A program made the position numbers and the translations under genes. This document shows, in pieces, positions 35,400-44,541 of a stretch of DNA of 64,000 nucleotides (the first letter of the stretch is position 1; each line of letters starts with the position of its first letter). The stretch comes from JABDQA01 sp963824415 (GTDB lineage: Bacteria; Desulfobacterota; Desulfobulbia; Desulfobulbales; Desulfocapsaceae). Under the pieces are notes generated by a model. That model saw only the letters and a program-made list of their open reading frames with translations, did not search any database and was not told where the DNA came from. The stretch spans positions 1 to 64,000 of the forward strand of contig CAWGPM010000001.1 of NCBI GenBank assembly GCA_963824415.1. Direction: 5' to 3'.

Positions 35400-36923
35400 A
35401 TGGGACTTTATGACCTTTCTTTTTATGACGTGATCAATCGGAACGCCCAGGCGTTTGGCAACAGGCTCTGCTGGCATGAGTTTGATGATGGCCGTAGGCT
35501 GACATTTGCTGAATATAAGGCAGCGGTCGACCAGTTGGCAGCCGGGATGTCTCAGACCGGGATTGGCAAGGGGGATCGAATCGGTGTAGTGGGCAAGAAC
35601 AGCCTGGAATTTTTTCTCATTTACGGTGCCGCTGCATCTTTGGGTGCTATTGTATTGCCGATCAACTGGCGCCTCTCTGCCGATGAGATCAGTTATAACC
35701 TGAGCGATTGTAAACCAAAGATGGTTTTCGCAGATGCTGAATTCCAGCCAACCCTGGAATCAAAGCGCGAAGAGTTGTCATTTATACAATCCTATTACAA
35801 TTTAAAAGATGACAGCGGTTCTTTTTCTCCATTCAAATCATTGACCAGTGAACATGGTCCGCTGCTGCCTGCTGAGGTGGAGAGCGCCGATGGTTTTGTC
35901 ATCATCCATACTGCTGCTGTTGCCGGTCGGCCGCGGGGGGCTCTTCTCAGTCATGGTAACGTGCTCTTTGCCGATCTACATTTTGGTTACCATATGGAGC
36001 TTACACCTGAGGATGTTCATCTGAATTTACTGCCGCTGTTTCACGTGGGTGGGCTCTTTCTCGCCACCAGTACTTTTCATGCCGGAGGTGTAAACCTCAA
36101 TATCAGTAAATTTGACGGCTCGGTGGCGGCAAAACTGATCCAGGAAAATGGCGTTAGTCTGTTCTTTGATTTTCCGCCGATTCTGGACACAATTCTCAAG
36201 GCTACCAAGGATAAGAGCTACAACATCAGCTCCCTGCGAGCGGTTGTCGGACTGGGAACCCCTGAAACGATTCAGCAGTTTCAAACTGAAACTAATGGTC
36301 ATTATTACGTCATGTACGGTCAGACAGAGACATCCTGCCTGGCAAGCATTGGCAAATACGATGATTGCCCCGGGTCGGCTGGCAAGATCATAATGTTAGG
36401 GGAGGTAAAGCTGGTAGATGACTCTGACCAGCCTGTTGCCTCAGGGAATGTGGGAGAAATCACTCTCAAAGGTCCGATGGTATTCCAGGGATACTGGGGA
36501 CTGGAGGAGGACAACCGCTACACGTTTCGGGATGGCTGGCACCACACTGGTGACCTGGGACGTTTCGACTCTGAAGGATTCCTTTTTTATGCCGGGCGTA
36601 AAGCTGAGAAGGAGCTCATAAAACCTGGCGGCGAAAACGTCTACCCGTTTGAGGTCGAAAAAGTGATTCTCCAGCATCCCGGGGTGGAAGAAACCGTTGT
36701 AATCGGTGTTCCGGATCCGAAATGGAAGGAGGGCATCAAGGCGGTTTGTCTCCTGAAAGGTGGTGAGACTTTGGGAGCTAAAGAGCTGATTGAGTTTGTT
36801 GGGGAGCGAATAGCAAGGTTTAAGAAACCTCAATATGTAGCGTTTGTAGACCAAATGCCTCGCAAAGAAGATGGTTCCATAGATCGTGAAAAAGTTAAAA
36901 CCCTCTATGGAAAAGGTGAATAA
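35400..36923 (+). CDS. Acyl-CoA synthetase (AMP-forming, class I)
   Basis: 507 residues. A complete ANL enzyme: VIIHTAAVAGRPRGALLSHG is the A3 phosphate loop, with an unusual AAVAGRPRG where most have SGTTGxPKG. YGQTETSCLA is A5, HHTGDLGRFDSEGFLFYAGR is A8, and EDGSIDREKVK contains the catalytic-Lys region. It probably activates a carboxylic acid brought in by the preceding transporter. The GGAGGAGGACGG ribosome binding site is strong. Palindromic element B2 lies 45 bases after the stop. Confidence 0.88.
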   Translation: MGLYDLSFYDVINRNAQAFGNRLCWHEFDDGRRLTFAEYKAAVDQLAAGMSQTGIGKGDRIGVVGKNSLEFFLIYGAAASLGAIVLPINWRLSADEISYNLSDCKPKMVFADAEFQPTLESKREELSFIQSYYNLKDDSGSFSPFKSLTSEHGPLLPAEVESADGFVIIHTAAVAGRPRGALLSHGNVLFADLHFGYHMELTPEDVHLNLLPLFHVGGLFLATSTFHAGGVNLNISKFDGSVAAKLIQENGVSLFFDFPPILDTILKATKDKSYNISSLRAVVGLGTPETIQQFQTETNGHYYVMYGQTETSCLASIGKYDDCPGSAGKIIMLGEVKLVDDSDQPVASGNVGEITLKGPMVFQGYWGLEEDNRYTFRDGWHHTGDLGRFDSEGFLFYAGRKAEKELIKPGGENVYPFEVEKVILQHPGVEETVVIGVPDPKWKEGIKAVCLLKGGETLGAKELIEFVGERIARFKKPQYVAFVDQMPRKEDGSIDREKVKTLYGKGE

Positions 36924-36968
36924 GTGGCAAGAGACCAGCAAGCCTCTGCTATATAACGGTTTACATAT

Positions 36969-37109
36969 GAGCCATTTGCAAAACGATCTTTTCGCCCAAA
37001 CTCTGCGTTATGCTCAAAATTTTATCCTCGGAATATCAATTATATGCCTGTGGTAAAATTTCTCGCATGCCTTGATTTTGAACGAAAATCTTAGTTTTGC
37101 AAAAGGCTC
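36969..37109. mobile_element. 141-bp palindromic element, subgroup B copy 2
   Basis: It starts GAGCCATTTGCAAAACG and ends GTTTTGCAAAAGGCTC, the same element as the nested copy at 6647 but in the opposite orientation and exactly 141 bp. The flanks are CATAT and ATATA, which do not form a clear 5-bp duplication. They extend the terminal inversion to ATATGAGCC/GGCTCATAT. Confidence 0.8.
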
Positions 37110-37851
37110 ATATAGTAAAAGATTATCGTGAAACGGATTAGCTTTAGATAATCTTATCGGCGTAAGCTCAAATGGAATAGATTCTGCCCCAGCGTGTCTC
37201 TTATTTCATGGCCTGTTTTGTCTCACGCGGTCTGACGGGGAACACTTAAATGGACTGGACTTCCTGGTTAGTTTGGCTGAAGCGTAATACGCTTCAAATG
37301 GGACAGTTGGTGCCATCTGGAAATGGTTAGCAGAAGAGGCAGCCGGTTTTAAAGGCAGATTTTGTGTGTCTGATATATTTGGTTCGTAGAGCAACTCCTC
37401 CTTAAGCAAGACAGCTTTCTGAAACTGGTGATCTTTTTTGATATTCACTTTGTCAAACTTGGTGTACCAGGCCAAAAGCAAAATCATCGATGATCTGGCT
37501 GGCTGAAACATCTCTTTTTGAAATTGTTCGAGGCAAAAGACAAGAGTTGTTTGATGGCTCTGTGAAGAAGGTTCCAGGCATTTCAGAAAATTCCTTACAG
37601 CGGCTAGTCACAATCACCTTCTAGCAGCATCTGCTCTATGATGCCGGTCTTGTCTTGCATGTTTGTCATGTTATCTTCTCTGATGGCTCGGGAACCAACA
37701 AAACTTAGCTGAATCAACAAGACAGGGTGGGGACCTGGCTGACACCCTGCGCCTGGTCTCGCAATAGCCACTGAGGTCTCATTCTTGCGCTGAGCCATCT
37801 ACGCACTTATGGTTAATAAAAAACTTTAATACCAAAGCAAGGACCAGCTGC
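37110..37851. other. Non-coding or decayed region upstream of the NorQ-like gene
   Basis: About 740 bases with two minus-strand frames (37206-37511 and 37604-37798) that lack ribosome binding sites and recognisable motifs. A perfect 19-base palindrome TGAAGCGTA-A-TACGCTTCA is at 37278-37296. The texture suggests a decayed insertion. I cannot name the element. Confidence 0.3.
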
Positions 37852-38664
37852 ATGGCATATAGAAAAAAGTCACTTGAAGATCACCTGATTACCGAAGAGC
37901 CGTTCTACCTGCCGCAGGGTGATGAAATTGAAATCGGCCTGGCAACCTATGCCCGCAAGCTGCCCCTGCTGCTCAAGGGACCGACCGGGTGCGGCAAGAC
38001 GCGCTATATGCAATACCTGGCCTGGCGCCTGGGCAGACCACTGATCACGGTCTCCTGTCATGACGATCTGTCGACCTCGGATCTGGTCGGCCGTTATCTG
38101 GTCAAAGGCGATGAAACTGTCTGGGTCGATGGTCCGCTTACCCGTGCCGTGCGGGTTGGCGGCATCTGCTACCTCGATGAGATTGTCGAAGCCAGAAAAG
38201 ACACCACCGTGGTTATCCACCCGCTGGCGGACGATCGACGAGAACTCCCGATAGACAAGCTCGGCGAACTGTTGCGGGCACCGGCCGAGTTTATGCTTGG
38301 CGTCTCCTATAATCCAGGTTACCAGAGCGTGCTCAAGGATCTCAAAACCTCGACCCGGCAGCGCTTCGTGTCCCTATCTTTTTCCTACCCCGAAGCAGGC
38401 CTGGAAACCGAGATTGTTGCCACGGAAGCCGGGATCGACAGCGCTCTTGCCGGACGCCTCGTGCGGTTGGCGGCGATGAGCCGTGGGCTGCGGGAGTCAG
38501 GGCTGCCGGAAGGTGCCTCGACGCGCCTGTTGATCCAGGCGGGTTTGCTGATCGAATCCGGGATCGACATCCGCACTGCCTGTATGGTTGGCATCGTGGA
38601 AAGCCTTACCGACGACCCCGACCTGCTCGGTTCACTCAGGGAAATGGTCGATGCGGTGTTCTAG
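37852..38664 (+). CDS. MoxR-family AAA+ ATPase of the CbbQ/NorQ type
   Basis: 270 residues. Walker A is GPTGCGKTR (about residue 43), Walker B GGICYLDEIVEA, and LGVSYNPGYQ is the sensor-1 region typical of CbbQ/NorQ/NirQ. The arginine finger lies in STRQRFVSL. Such ATPases remodel a metalloenzyme or load its metal together with a VWA partner, the very next gene here. No nitric oxide reductase or RuBisCO gene is in the window, so the client is unknown. Confidence 0.9.
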   Translation: MAYRKKSLEDHLITEEPFYLPQGDEIEIGLATYARKLPLLLKGPTGCGKTRYMQYLAWRLGRPLITVSCHDDLSTSDLVGRYLVKGDETVWVDGPLTRAVRVGGICYLDEIVEARKDTTVVIHPLADDRRELPIDKLGELLRAPAEFMLGVSYNPGYQSVLKDLKTSTRQRFVSLSFSYPEAGLETEIVATEAGIDSALAGRLVRLAAMSRGLRESGLPEGASTRLLIQAGLLIESGIDIRTACMVGIVESLTDDPDLLGSLREMVDAVF

Positions 38665-38703
38665 TCTGCACTGAAGCCGGCACAGGCACCAGAAAGGCGA
38701 AAC

Positions 38704-40989
38704 ATGGATAAAGCAGCGTGTAAAGAGCAGATTTATCAACTTGTGTTCCCCTCTCATCCAAACGAGTGGGAAGTCGATGAGATCGTCGATACGGTATCTG
38801 AGCTGCGCAATGGGTATCAGGAAACGCTGCTGTCCCAGATTCCGGTGATCTGGCCGATCAGCCACAGCCTGTGCCTGTCATTTCTGCAGGAGGGCAGCCG
38901 GGTCATACATACGATTCCCTCCGAACTCGTTCCCCAGTGGGTGCGCACGATATTGCGCAGCTATGAGAAGGCCGGTCTCGGGGCTGCCAGGCAGTACATT
39001 TCCGAGGCCGACGAGAAGTTTCTGCAGCCGCTGCATAGTCAGAACAGGGTCCGCTTTGCAGAAACTTCAGCGCGCCTGCTCTACTATATCAGGGGAATAT
39101 CAGGTAAAATCATCGACATCCAGCACGAACCGATTGCACTGACCAATACCACCACTATCTTTGTGCCGTCAAGCCTAGCCCTGTTGCCCGGCTATCGCCA
39201 GAACCAACTGATGTATAAATTTCTTCTTACCCTGCATTGGGGGTTTGTACGCCAGGGCACCTTTTTTCTGATGCCACCGGAGTCGCAAATAAAAAGCAGG
39301 CATACGCAGATGGATGCAGATGCGTCCGCGCGCAAGCTGAGTGCTGCCGGTTCACTGCCGGACTTTTTCAGCCGCTTCGATGATGCTGAGCTGGCGGCGG
39401 ACCTGTTTTTTATCCTCGAGGCCGGCAGGGTCATGGCCTGGATCCGCGAGGAACTGCCCGGTCTGGCAAAGCAGTTTTCCGAGATGCAGGAGGATCTGGC
39501 CTTCGTACTATCGGGTGAGAAAATAAGCGCTAAGGCCCAGGCGGTAACCGATCTTGCCTGGTCGGTGCTGTTTGGAAATCATCGCAAATCCTTGATTCTC
39601 TGTGATACAGCACAAACAGACTCTACTGATATCGGGGCGGAGCCGGTCTTTTCTGAGCTTACCCGGCTCTACGAGCAGTTGACTCATGAAGAAGGTGCGT
39701 ACGTGCGGCCGCCGCTGCTGGACCAGCTCGGCAGACATGATTTCAGCCGGACAGCGGCAGAGATTGAAAAGGTTCGACTGCAGAACAAAGAGGCGTTTAT
39801 CCTGCACCTGCAGAAGCTGCAGATTACCAAGCCCCAAAATCAGGAGCCGGCAGCTGCCGCAAGCAGCGAATCCGCCGACCGGTCCATGATTGTGCTGAGC
39901 GACAACGAAAGCAATACCGGATTTCGGCAGTCCCAGAGCTTCCTCGACAACCCGGACCTGGAGTTGCCGGAAGAACTGAGGGCCTTGATCGGAGAAATCG
40001 AGGCCGATCTAGGGCATATTCCTTCAAGCTATTTTTCCGCCGCGGCAGGTGTTGCCGGTAAGGGCTTTAACCGGGGCGACGGCCTGGGTGAGCAGGCGGC
40101 GGAACAGGCTGGAAGTCTGGACAGCATGGTGTTCGACGAATGGGACTATCGCCGCAACGGCTATCGTAAGAACTGGTGCCAGCTCTATGAAAAACCATTG
40201 CCGGTGCTGCAGTCGACCTTTGTTGCCTCCACCCTCGAGAAACACCGTGGACTGTTGCTGAAGCTGAGGCGACAATTCGAGCTAATCAAGACTAGCGAGC
40301 AGTTCGTCAGAAGGCAGCGGGAGGGTGATGATCTCGATTTGGATGCAATCATCGAGGCGTGGGGAGATCAACGGGCCGGCATCAGTCCCTCGGACAAACT
40401 GTTCGTCAGGCTGCAGCGCAACGAGCGTGATATTGCGACGCTATTTTTAATCGATATGTCGAATTCCACCGAAGGCTGGGTCGGCACGGTGATCAAGGAG
40501 GCCCTGGTGCTGCTCTGTGAAGTCATGGAAGTGGCCGGCGACCCCTATGGAATCATCGGTTTTTCAGGGATGCGGCGTTCCCGTTGTGAAACCTTTCTGA
40601 TCAAGAAAATCGAAGAGCCTTACAATCAGCTCATCCATCAGAGAATCAATTCGATCCAGCCCCGGGAATACACCAGAATGGGACCAGCTATCCGGTACGC
40701 GACCGAATATCTCAAACAGTGCGAGGCGCGCACCAGGCTGCTGGTAACTATCACGGACGGTAAACCCGAAGATTATGACGACTACAAGGGGGAGTATGCC
40801 ATAGAAGATACCCGCAAGGCCCTGATGGAGGCCCGGGGCTGCGGGATGCACGCCTTCTGTATTACGGTGGACCGGGAGGCGCACGATTATCTTCCGCAGA
40901 TGTTCGGCAGGGGAAACTACATTTTTATCGATGATCTCAAGAAGCTGCCGGTCAGGTTGATCGAAATGTACCGTCTGCTGACCACCTGA
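38704..40989 (+). CDS. NorD/CbbO-type VWA-domain protein
   Basis: 761 residues. A large helical N-terminal region with no catalytic motif precedes a C-terminal von Willebrand A domain (about 575-755). The metal-ion-dependent adhesion site is D-M-S-N-S in TLFLIDMSNSTEGW, with TRMGPAIRYA and TITDGKPEDYDDYKG supplying the other ligands. This is the usual partner of NorQ-type ATPases, thought to recognise the client enzyme. It begins 39 bases after the ATPase gene. Confidence 0.88.
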   Translation: MDKAACKEQIYQLVFPSHPNEWEVDEIVDTVSELRNGYQETLLSQIPVIWPISHSLCLSFLQEGSRVIHTIPSELVPQWVRTILRSYEKAGLGAARQYISEADEKFLQPLHSQNRVRFAETSARLLYYIRGISGKIIDIQHEPIALTNTTTIFVPSSLALLPGYRQNQLMYKFLLTLHWGFVRQGTFFLMPPESQIKSRHTQMDADASARKLSAAGSLPDFFSRFDDAELAADLFFILEAGRVMAWIREELPGLAKQFSEMQEDLAFVLSGEKISAKAQAVTDLAWSVLFGNHRKSLILCDTAQTDSTDIGAEPVFSELTRLYEQLTHEEGAYVRPPLLDQLGRHDFSRTAAEIEKVRLQNKEAFILHLQKLQITKPQNQEPAAAASSESADRSMIVLSDNESNTGFRQSQSFLDNPDLELPEELRALIGEIEADLGHIPSSYFSAAAGVAGKGFNRGDGLGEQAAEQAGSLDSMVFDEWDYRRNGYRKNWCQLYEKPLPVLQSTFVASTLEKHRGLLLKLRRQFELIKTSEQFVRRQREGDDLDLDAIIEAWGDQRAGISPSDKLFVRLQRNERDIATLFLIDMSNSTEGWVGTVIKEALVLLCEVMEVAGDPYGIIGFSGMRRSRCETFLIKKIEEPYNQLIHQRINSIQPREYTRMGPAIRYATEYLKQCEARTRLLVTITDGKPEDYDDYKGEYAIEDTRKALMEARGCGMHAFCITVDREAHDYLPQMFGRGNYIFIDDLKKLPVRLIEMYRLLTT

Positions 40990-41386
40990 TTATTCTTGTG
41001 CCCCGCAATGAGAGAAGCCAGAAAAAGGCTTGAAACAAATCTTAAGCCGGCCCCTTACGGGTGCAAGCCAGCGCCCGGCCGTGGAGGTGTACAGATAGTT
41101 TACAAAATTTTGCATCGTTGTCTATCTGGTGGACGCTCGCTCTGCCTGTTCTCCCCGGGAAGGTGTATCGGGGAGTCCGAATATATCTTTATTTATCTAT
41201 AAATAACAAATTGATACACCCTCTGGGTTAAACAATTTTCTGAAATACTCAATTCTGGCATTGTTCTGGCTACTGGTATTCCAGGAAAAGGGAAAATCAG
41301 GGGAGCCCGGAGGGTTCCTGTTCATGGATCACTTCCGGGCAGATTATCAGAAGCAGCAACGCATTTTTTGAAAAGGGGGTATTGAA
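40990..41386. other. Intergenic region, weak sigma-54-like promoter
   Basis: No gene. TGGCATTGTTCTGGC at 41256-41270 has GG and GC dinucleotides separated by ten bases, as at -24/-12 sigma-54 promoters, but the -12 element is TGGC rather than TTGC. It lies about 120 bases before the small membrane protein gene. I give it low weight. Confidence 0.3.
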
Positions 41387-41563
41387 ATGAACGCACTGGA
41401 TCAAGTTGTTATAGCCCTGTGGTTTCTTCCTGTTGTTCTCTTTATCATCATCCCGCTGAGCATCACTTGTCTGTGGGGGGTGCTCTCGCTTCTCAATATC
41501 GTCAGGCCGGTGGCCGGCCAGCAGCGAGTTGGAATCGCGGTGAGAGGCGCCTCGACTGCCTAA
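41387..41563 (+). CDS. Small single-span membrane protein (58 aa)
   Basis: MNALDQVVIALWFLPVVLFI opens a 58-residue product with one long hydrophobic helix (about residues 6-39) and a short basic C-terminal tail. AAAAGGGGG lies eight bases before the ATG, a good ribosome binding site. The clear hydrophobic segment and ribosome binding site support a real gene. The family is unknown. It follows the NorQ/NorD pair after about 400 bases. Confidence 0.55.
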   Translation: MNALDQVVIALWFLPVVLFIIIPLSITCLWGVLSLLNIVRPVAGQQRVGIAVRGASTA

Positions 41564-41799
41564 ACTATCCCCTGGGGTGGTGCACTCGATTGGCCGTTGA
41601 GACCGCACCGCCCGCTCACCCGTTATCTGCGGCATTGGTGGCCGGGTTCGGTTTTTAGGCGTGCTTTCTGGATCCGGCGATACCAGGCAGGATGACCAGG
41701 GCGCGGATCTTATGGGATGGTGGTACGCTGGTCTGGTGATTTGGTTATGCTCAATGGAGCTTCTGTTCATGCTGGTGCATCTCCAGAGACAAAACGCAT

Positions 41800-42276
41800 A
41801 TGCCGATATCATATCTCATCAATACAAAATACAACTGCCTGGAAGTAGTCTGCCGGGGATTGATAACGGACAGGGAGGTGCTTGAAGCGAGGCTTGATTA
41901 TCTGAGCGGGGCTGACTGGGTTCCGGGGATGCCTGAACTGGTTGATCTGGGCGCAGCCGATTTTTCAAAGATCACGCCGGCAGGTATCGAACAGATTGCA
42001 GGAATCGTCGATCAGATTTATCGGGCAAACGGATTGACCAGGGTCAAGGTCGGCGTCTACACCCGGGACCTGCTGCCGTCGGTTATTACCGCACTGTACC
42101 GGGATTTTTCCAGAGATTTGGTCGAGCAGATACGAGTCTTCGATGATCTCTCGGCAGCGCGATTATGGCTGGTCGGCAGAAGTGCTCCCGAAGAACCTGT
42201 GCCAAAGCCTCCGCTGCCTGTAAATATGAGACAGATAGGGCAAATTGCCCGATTCAGCGCGTCGAAGAGGACCTGA
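41800..42276 (+). CDS. SpoIIAA/STAS-like protein, uncertain
   Basis: 158 residues. The pattern of strand-helix repeats (CLEVVCRGLITDREVLEARLDYL, PELVDLGAADFSKITPAGIEQIAGIVDQI, RVKVGVYTRDLLPSVITALYRDF, IRVFDDLSAARLWL) resembles the STAS/SpoIIAA-like fold of small regulatory or stress-related proteins. A Pro-rich basic tail follows. The fold assignment is by pattern only. Its 3' end overlaps the 3' end of the metallo-beta-lactamase gene on the other strand by 23 bases. Confidence 0.6.
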   Translation: MPISYLINTKYNCLEVVCRGLITDREVLEARLDYLSGADWVPGMPELVDLGAADFSKITPAGIEQIAGIVDQIYRANGLTRVKVGVYTRDLLPSVITALYRDFSRDLVEQIRVFDDLSAARLWLVGRSAPEEPVPKPPLPVNMRQIGQIARFSASKRT

Positions 42277-43192
42277 TCCGGTAATCTTTCTGACTTACCC
42301 GAATTTCAATATCACCGTCCAGATCGGTCCTGAAAAACGCTATCTCGAGGCGCTTGAGCCTTGCCAGAACCGAGTCCGCCGGCGAGCCGATTCGATTCGT
42401 TGAGGCGGTGCTGATAACCCCATATGCTGGTGAGACCCCGGCAAGCAGCGACTCCGAGGCCGCATCCGCCGCCCCGTGATGGGCTATTTTCACTACGTTG
42501 GCAGACAGATCGGGATGGGCTGTGATGAAGCCCTCTGCCGCCCGGCCGGCCAGATCTCCCATGTGCAGCATCCGGAAGTCCCCAAAGGAAATCAGAAACA
42601 CCAAAGAGTTGTCGTTGAGTCCGGCTCCAAGCTCAGATGAGGATGGCGGATGCAGGACGTCGATCTGGATGTCGCCACAGGAGAGTCGGTCACCCTGCGC
42701 CAGAACCTGATAGGGTTGTCCAGTGCGCAGCGCGCGGTAGTCGTCGAAATATTCCCAGGCCGGATTTTCTCTTCCGTTATCATAAAGAAATTTCGTCTGA
42801 ATCCGCGGCAGCAGGTCGAAGAGGCCGCCGAAGTGGTCCAGGTGCGGGTGGCTGATGATGACCATATCGAGGACATCAACGCCAAGTTTCTTCACTCCGG
42901 CAGTCACCCGGTGACCGCTGCCGAGCGGGCCTGCATCGATCAGCGCACTGCAGGCGCCGGGCTGATGCAGGATCATCGCATCACCCTGGCCGACATCGAG
43001 AACCTGAATAGACATATCCGTATCGCTGCCCCAGGAGGTTGCCGGGGTAAATAGCAGACTGGTAAGGATACCGGCGGCCGTTGACGCGTAAGCCGCGGTT
43101 CGAAAGCCTGCCAGGAGGGTTTGTCGATAAAGGTCTGCCAGTCCTGGGCTGGTTTTGCCGGAACTGTCGGCAGCCGAGCTATCTCGACACAT
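42254..43192 (-). CDS. Exported metallo-beta-lactamase-fold hydrolase (ComEC C-domain-like)
   Basis: 312 residues from the ATG that overlaps the dGTPase stop. A hydrophobic segment (AAYASTAAGILTSLLFTPATSWG) acts as signal or anchor. The catalytic domain follows the ComEC/Rec2 nuclease pattern: IQVLDVGQGDAMILHQPG, IISHPHLDHFGG (the HxHxDH metal site), LHMGDLAG and VVKIAHHGAADAASESLL. It is therefore a free-standing relative of the competence-protein nuclease domain, probably periplasmic. The substrate is unknown but nucleic acid is plausible. Confidence 0.82.
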   Translation of the reverse strand: MCRDSSAADSSGKTSPGLADLYRQTLLAGFRTAAYASTAAGILTSLLFTPATSWGSDTDMSIQVLDVGQGDAMILHQPGACSALIDAGPLGSGHRVTAGVKKLGVDVLDMVIISHPHLDHFGGLFDLLPRIQTKFLYDNGRENPAWEYFDDYRALRTGQPYQVLAQGDRLSCGDIQIDVLHPPSSSELGAGLNDNSLVFLISFGDFRMLHMGDLAGRAAEGFITAHPDLSANVVKIAHHGAADAASESLLAGVSPAYGVISTASTNRIGSPADSVLARLKRLEIAFFRTDLDGDIEIRVSQKDYRIRSSSTR

Positions 43193-44393
43193 ATCGTGCG
43201 GGCGGAACCGGACAGCCGATCGCCTCGGCCTGGCGGATAAAATAGTCATCGGTCATACCCGCGATGAAATCCCGCACCCGGGCCGGGGCCGCCTGTGCTG
43301 GTCCATCGTCTTGTTCGAAACCATTGAACAGATCCACCTCCAGGTTTCTGCCGGTGCCGTGGGTAAGATGGTTGAGATAATAGCCGAACAACTCCCGGTA
43401 ACAATGGGCTACCATCGGCATATGTTTCTGGGTCTGTTCGGTCAGGTAAATCTTTTCATAGTTGAATGTTTTCAGTTCCTGCAAAGCCGAGGACACCTCG
43501 TCGCTGAAACTGATATAAGCGGTTTTGTCGTCCATGTTCCCCCCTGGTTCGGGGACCCGGCTGTTTCTGATCAGGTCGGTGACCAGTGTATAGACAATCG
43601 AGCCGTTGGTCTCACCGAGCAGCCGGACGCATCTTGGTGGCAGGTCGCTTCGACTGATCAGACCGAGAATGATCGCATCTTCGATGTCGCGGCCAATATA
43701 GGCAACGGTGTCGGCCATTCTCACCACGCAGCCCTCCAGGCTCATTGGACACAGCTCTGTGTCGGGATTCGCCGATTTGTCCGCCAACTCCTGATCGAAT
43801 TTATCAAATCCGCTTTTTGATGCCGGACTCAGACTGGTGCCATGCACCTCTCCGTCATGGCAGAGAATGCCGTCCAGGGTCTGCAGACTCAAATTCCAGC
43901 CCTGCCCCTTGCGTTCGAGCTTTTCCAGGGCACGGACCGACTGGATATTGTGCTGAAAACTAGGCAGGCCGTGTGCGCTGCAAAGCTCTGAGAGAAAGTG
44001 CTCACCGGCGTGGCCAAAGGGCGGATGGCCGATGTCGTGGCCCAGGGAGATGGCCTCGATCAGGTCCTCATTGAGATGCAGAAAACGGCCGATGGTTCTG
44101 GCAATTCGAGAGACGAGTTGGACATGCAGCACCCGGTGGGTGATATGGTCGTTTCTGATCAGGCAGAATACCTGAGTTTTATCGATATAGCGGGCATAGG
44201 CCCGGGAGTGCAGGATGCGGTCGGCATCCTGGGCATAGTTCTGGCGGTAGCCGATGAGCACCTCGGGCCGGCGGCGGATTGCCTCAGTGCTTTTAGCTGC
44301 CGCCGGGGAGAGCCGTTGCAGCTCTTCTGCGCAGAGCGCTGTGGCAATTTCAAATTCACGCTCGCTGTGCTTGGCTTTGGTGGTCTCAGGCAT
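43179..44393 (-). CDS. dgt: Deoxyguanosinetriphosphate triphosphohydrolase-like HD protein
   Basis: 404 residues. Family signatures are DADRILHSRAYARYIDKTQVF and the HD metal site ISLGHDIGHPPFGHAGE, with a distal VRMADTVAYIGRDIEDAI. Dgt enzymes hydrolyse dGTP or other dNTPs to the nucleoside and triphosphate and help control dNTP pools. The ATG start aligns with the family's charged N-terminus. It is transcribed away from the SelW-like gene, with about 150 bases between them. Confidence 0.9.
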   Translation of the reverse strand: MPETTKAKHSEREFEIATALCAEELQRLSPAAAKSTEAIRRRPEVLIGYRQNYAQDADRILHSRAYARYIDKTQVFCLIRNDHITHRVLHVQLVSRIARTIGRFLHLNEDLIEAISLGHDIGHPPFGHAGEHFLSELCSAHGLPSFQHNIQSVRALEKLERKGQGWNLSLQTLDGILCHDGEVHGTSLSPASKSGFDKFDQELADKSANPDTELCPMSLEGCVVRMADTVAYIGRDIEDAIILGLISRSDLPPRCVRLLGETNGSIVYTLVTDLIRNSRVPEPGGNMDDKTAYISFSDEVSSALQELKTFNYEKIYLTEQTQKHMPMVAHCYRELFGYYLNHLTHGTGRNLEVDLFNGFEQDDGPAQAAPARVRDFIAGMTDDYFIRQAEAIGCPVPPARYVSR

Positions 44394-44541
44394 CTACGGT
44401 GGCTATATTTTAAAAAACACTGGATTTCCAGTCCATTTCATTTAGATTCCAGACAAGAGATTCATTTTGAACTTTATAATAACCGTCACCGTCGAACGCA
44501 ACCGGCGTATGGCACCGAAACGCTGAAAATGGAGGGAAGAG

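Noticed and set aside
37206..37798. Two minus-strand frames (101 and 64 codons)
   Set aside because: No ribosome binding sites and no recognisable motifs. The second is rich in chance Gly/Pro codons.
41256..41270. Sigma-54-type promoter
   Set aside because: Spacing of GG and GC fits, but the -12 box is TGGC not TTGC and no enhancer-binding regulator is nearby. Kept only as a note in the spacer entry.
41661..41885. 74-codon plus-strand frame (MLSGSGDTRQDDQG...)
   Set aside because: Overlaps the better-supported STAS-like gene in another frame and has no ribosome binding site.
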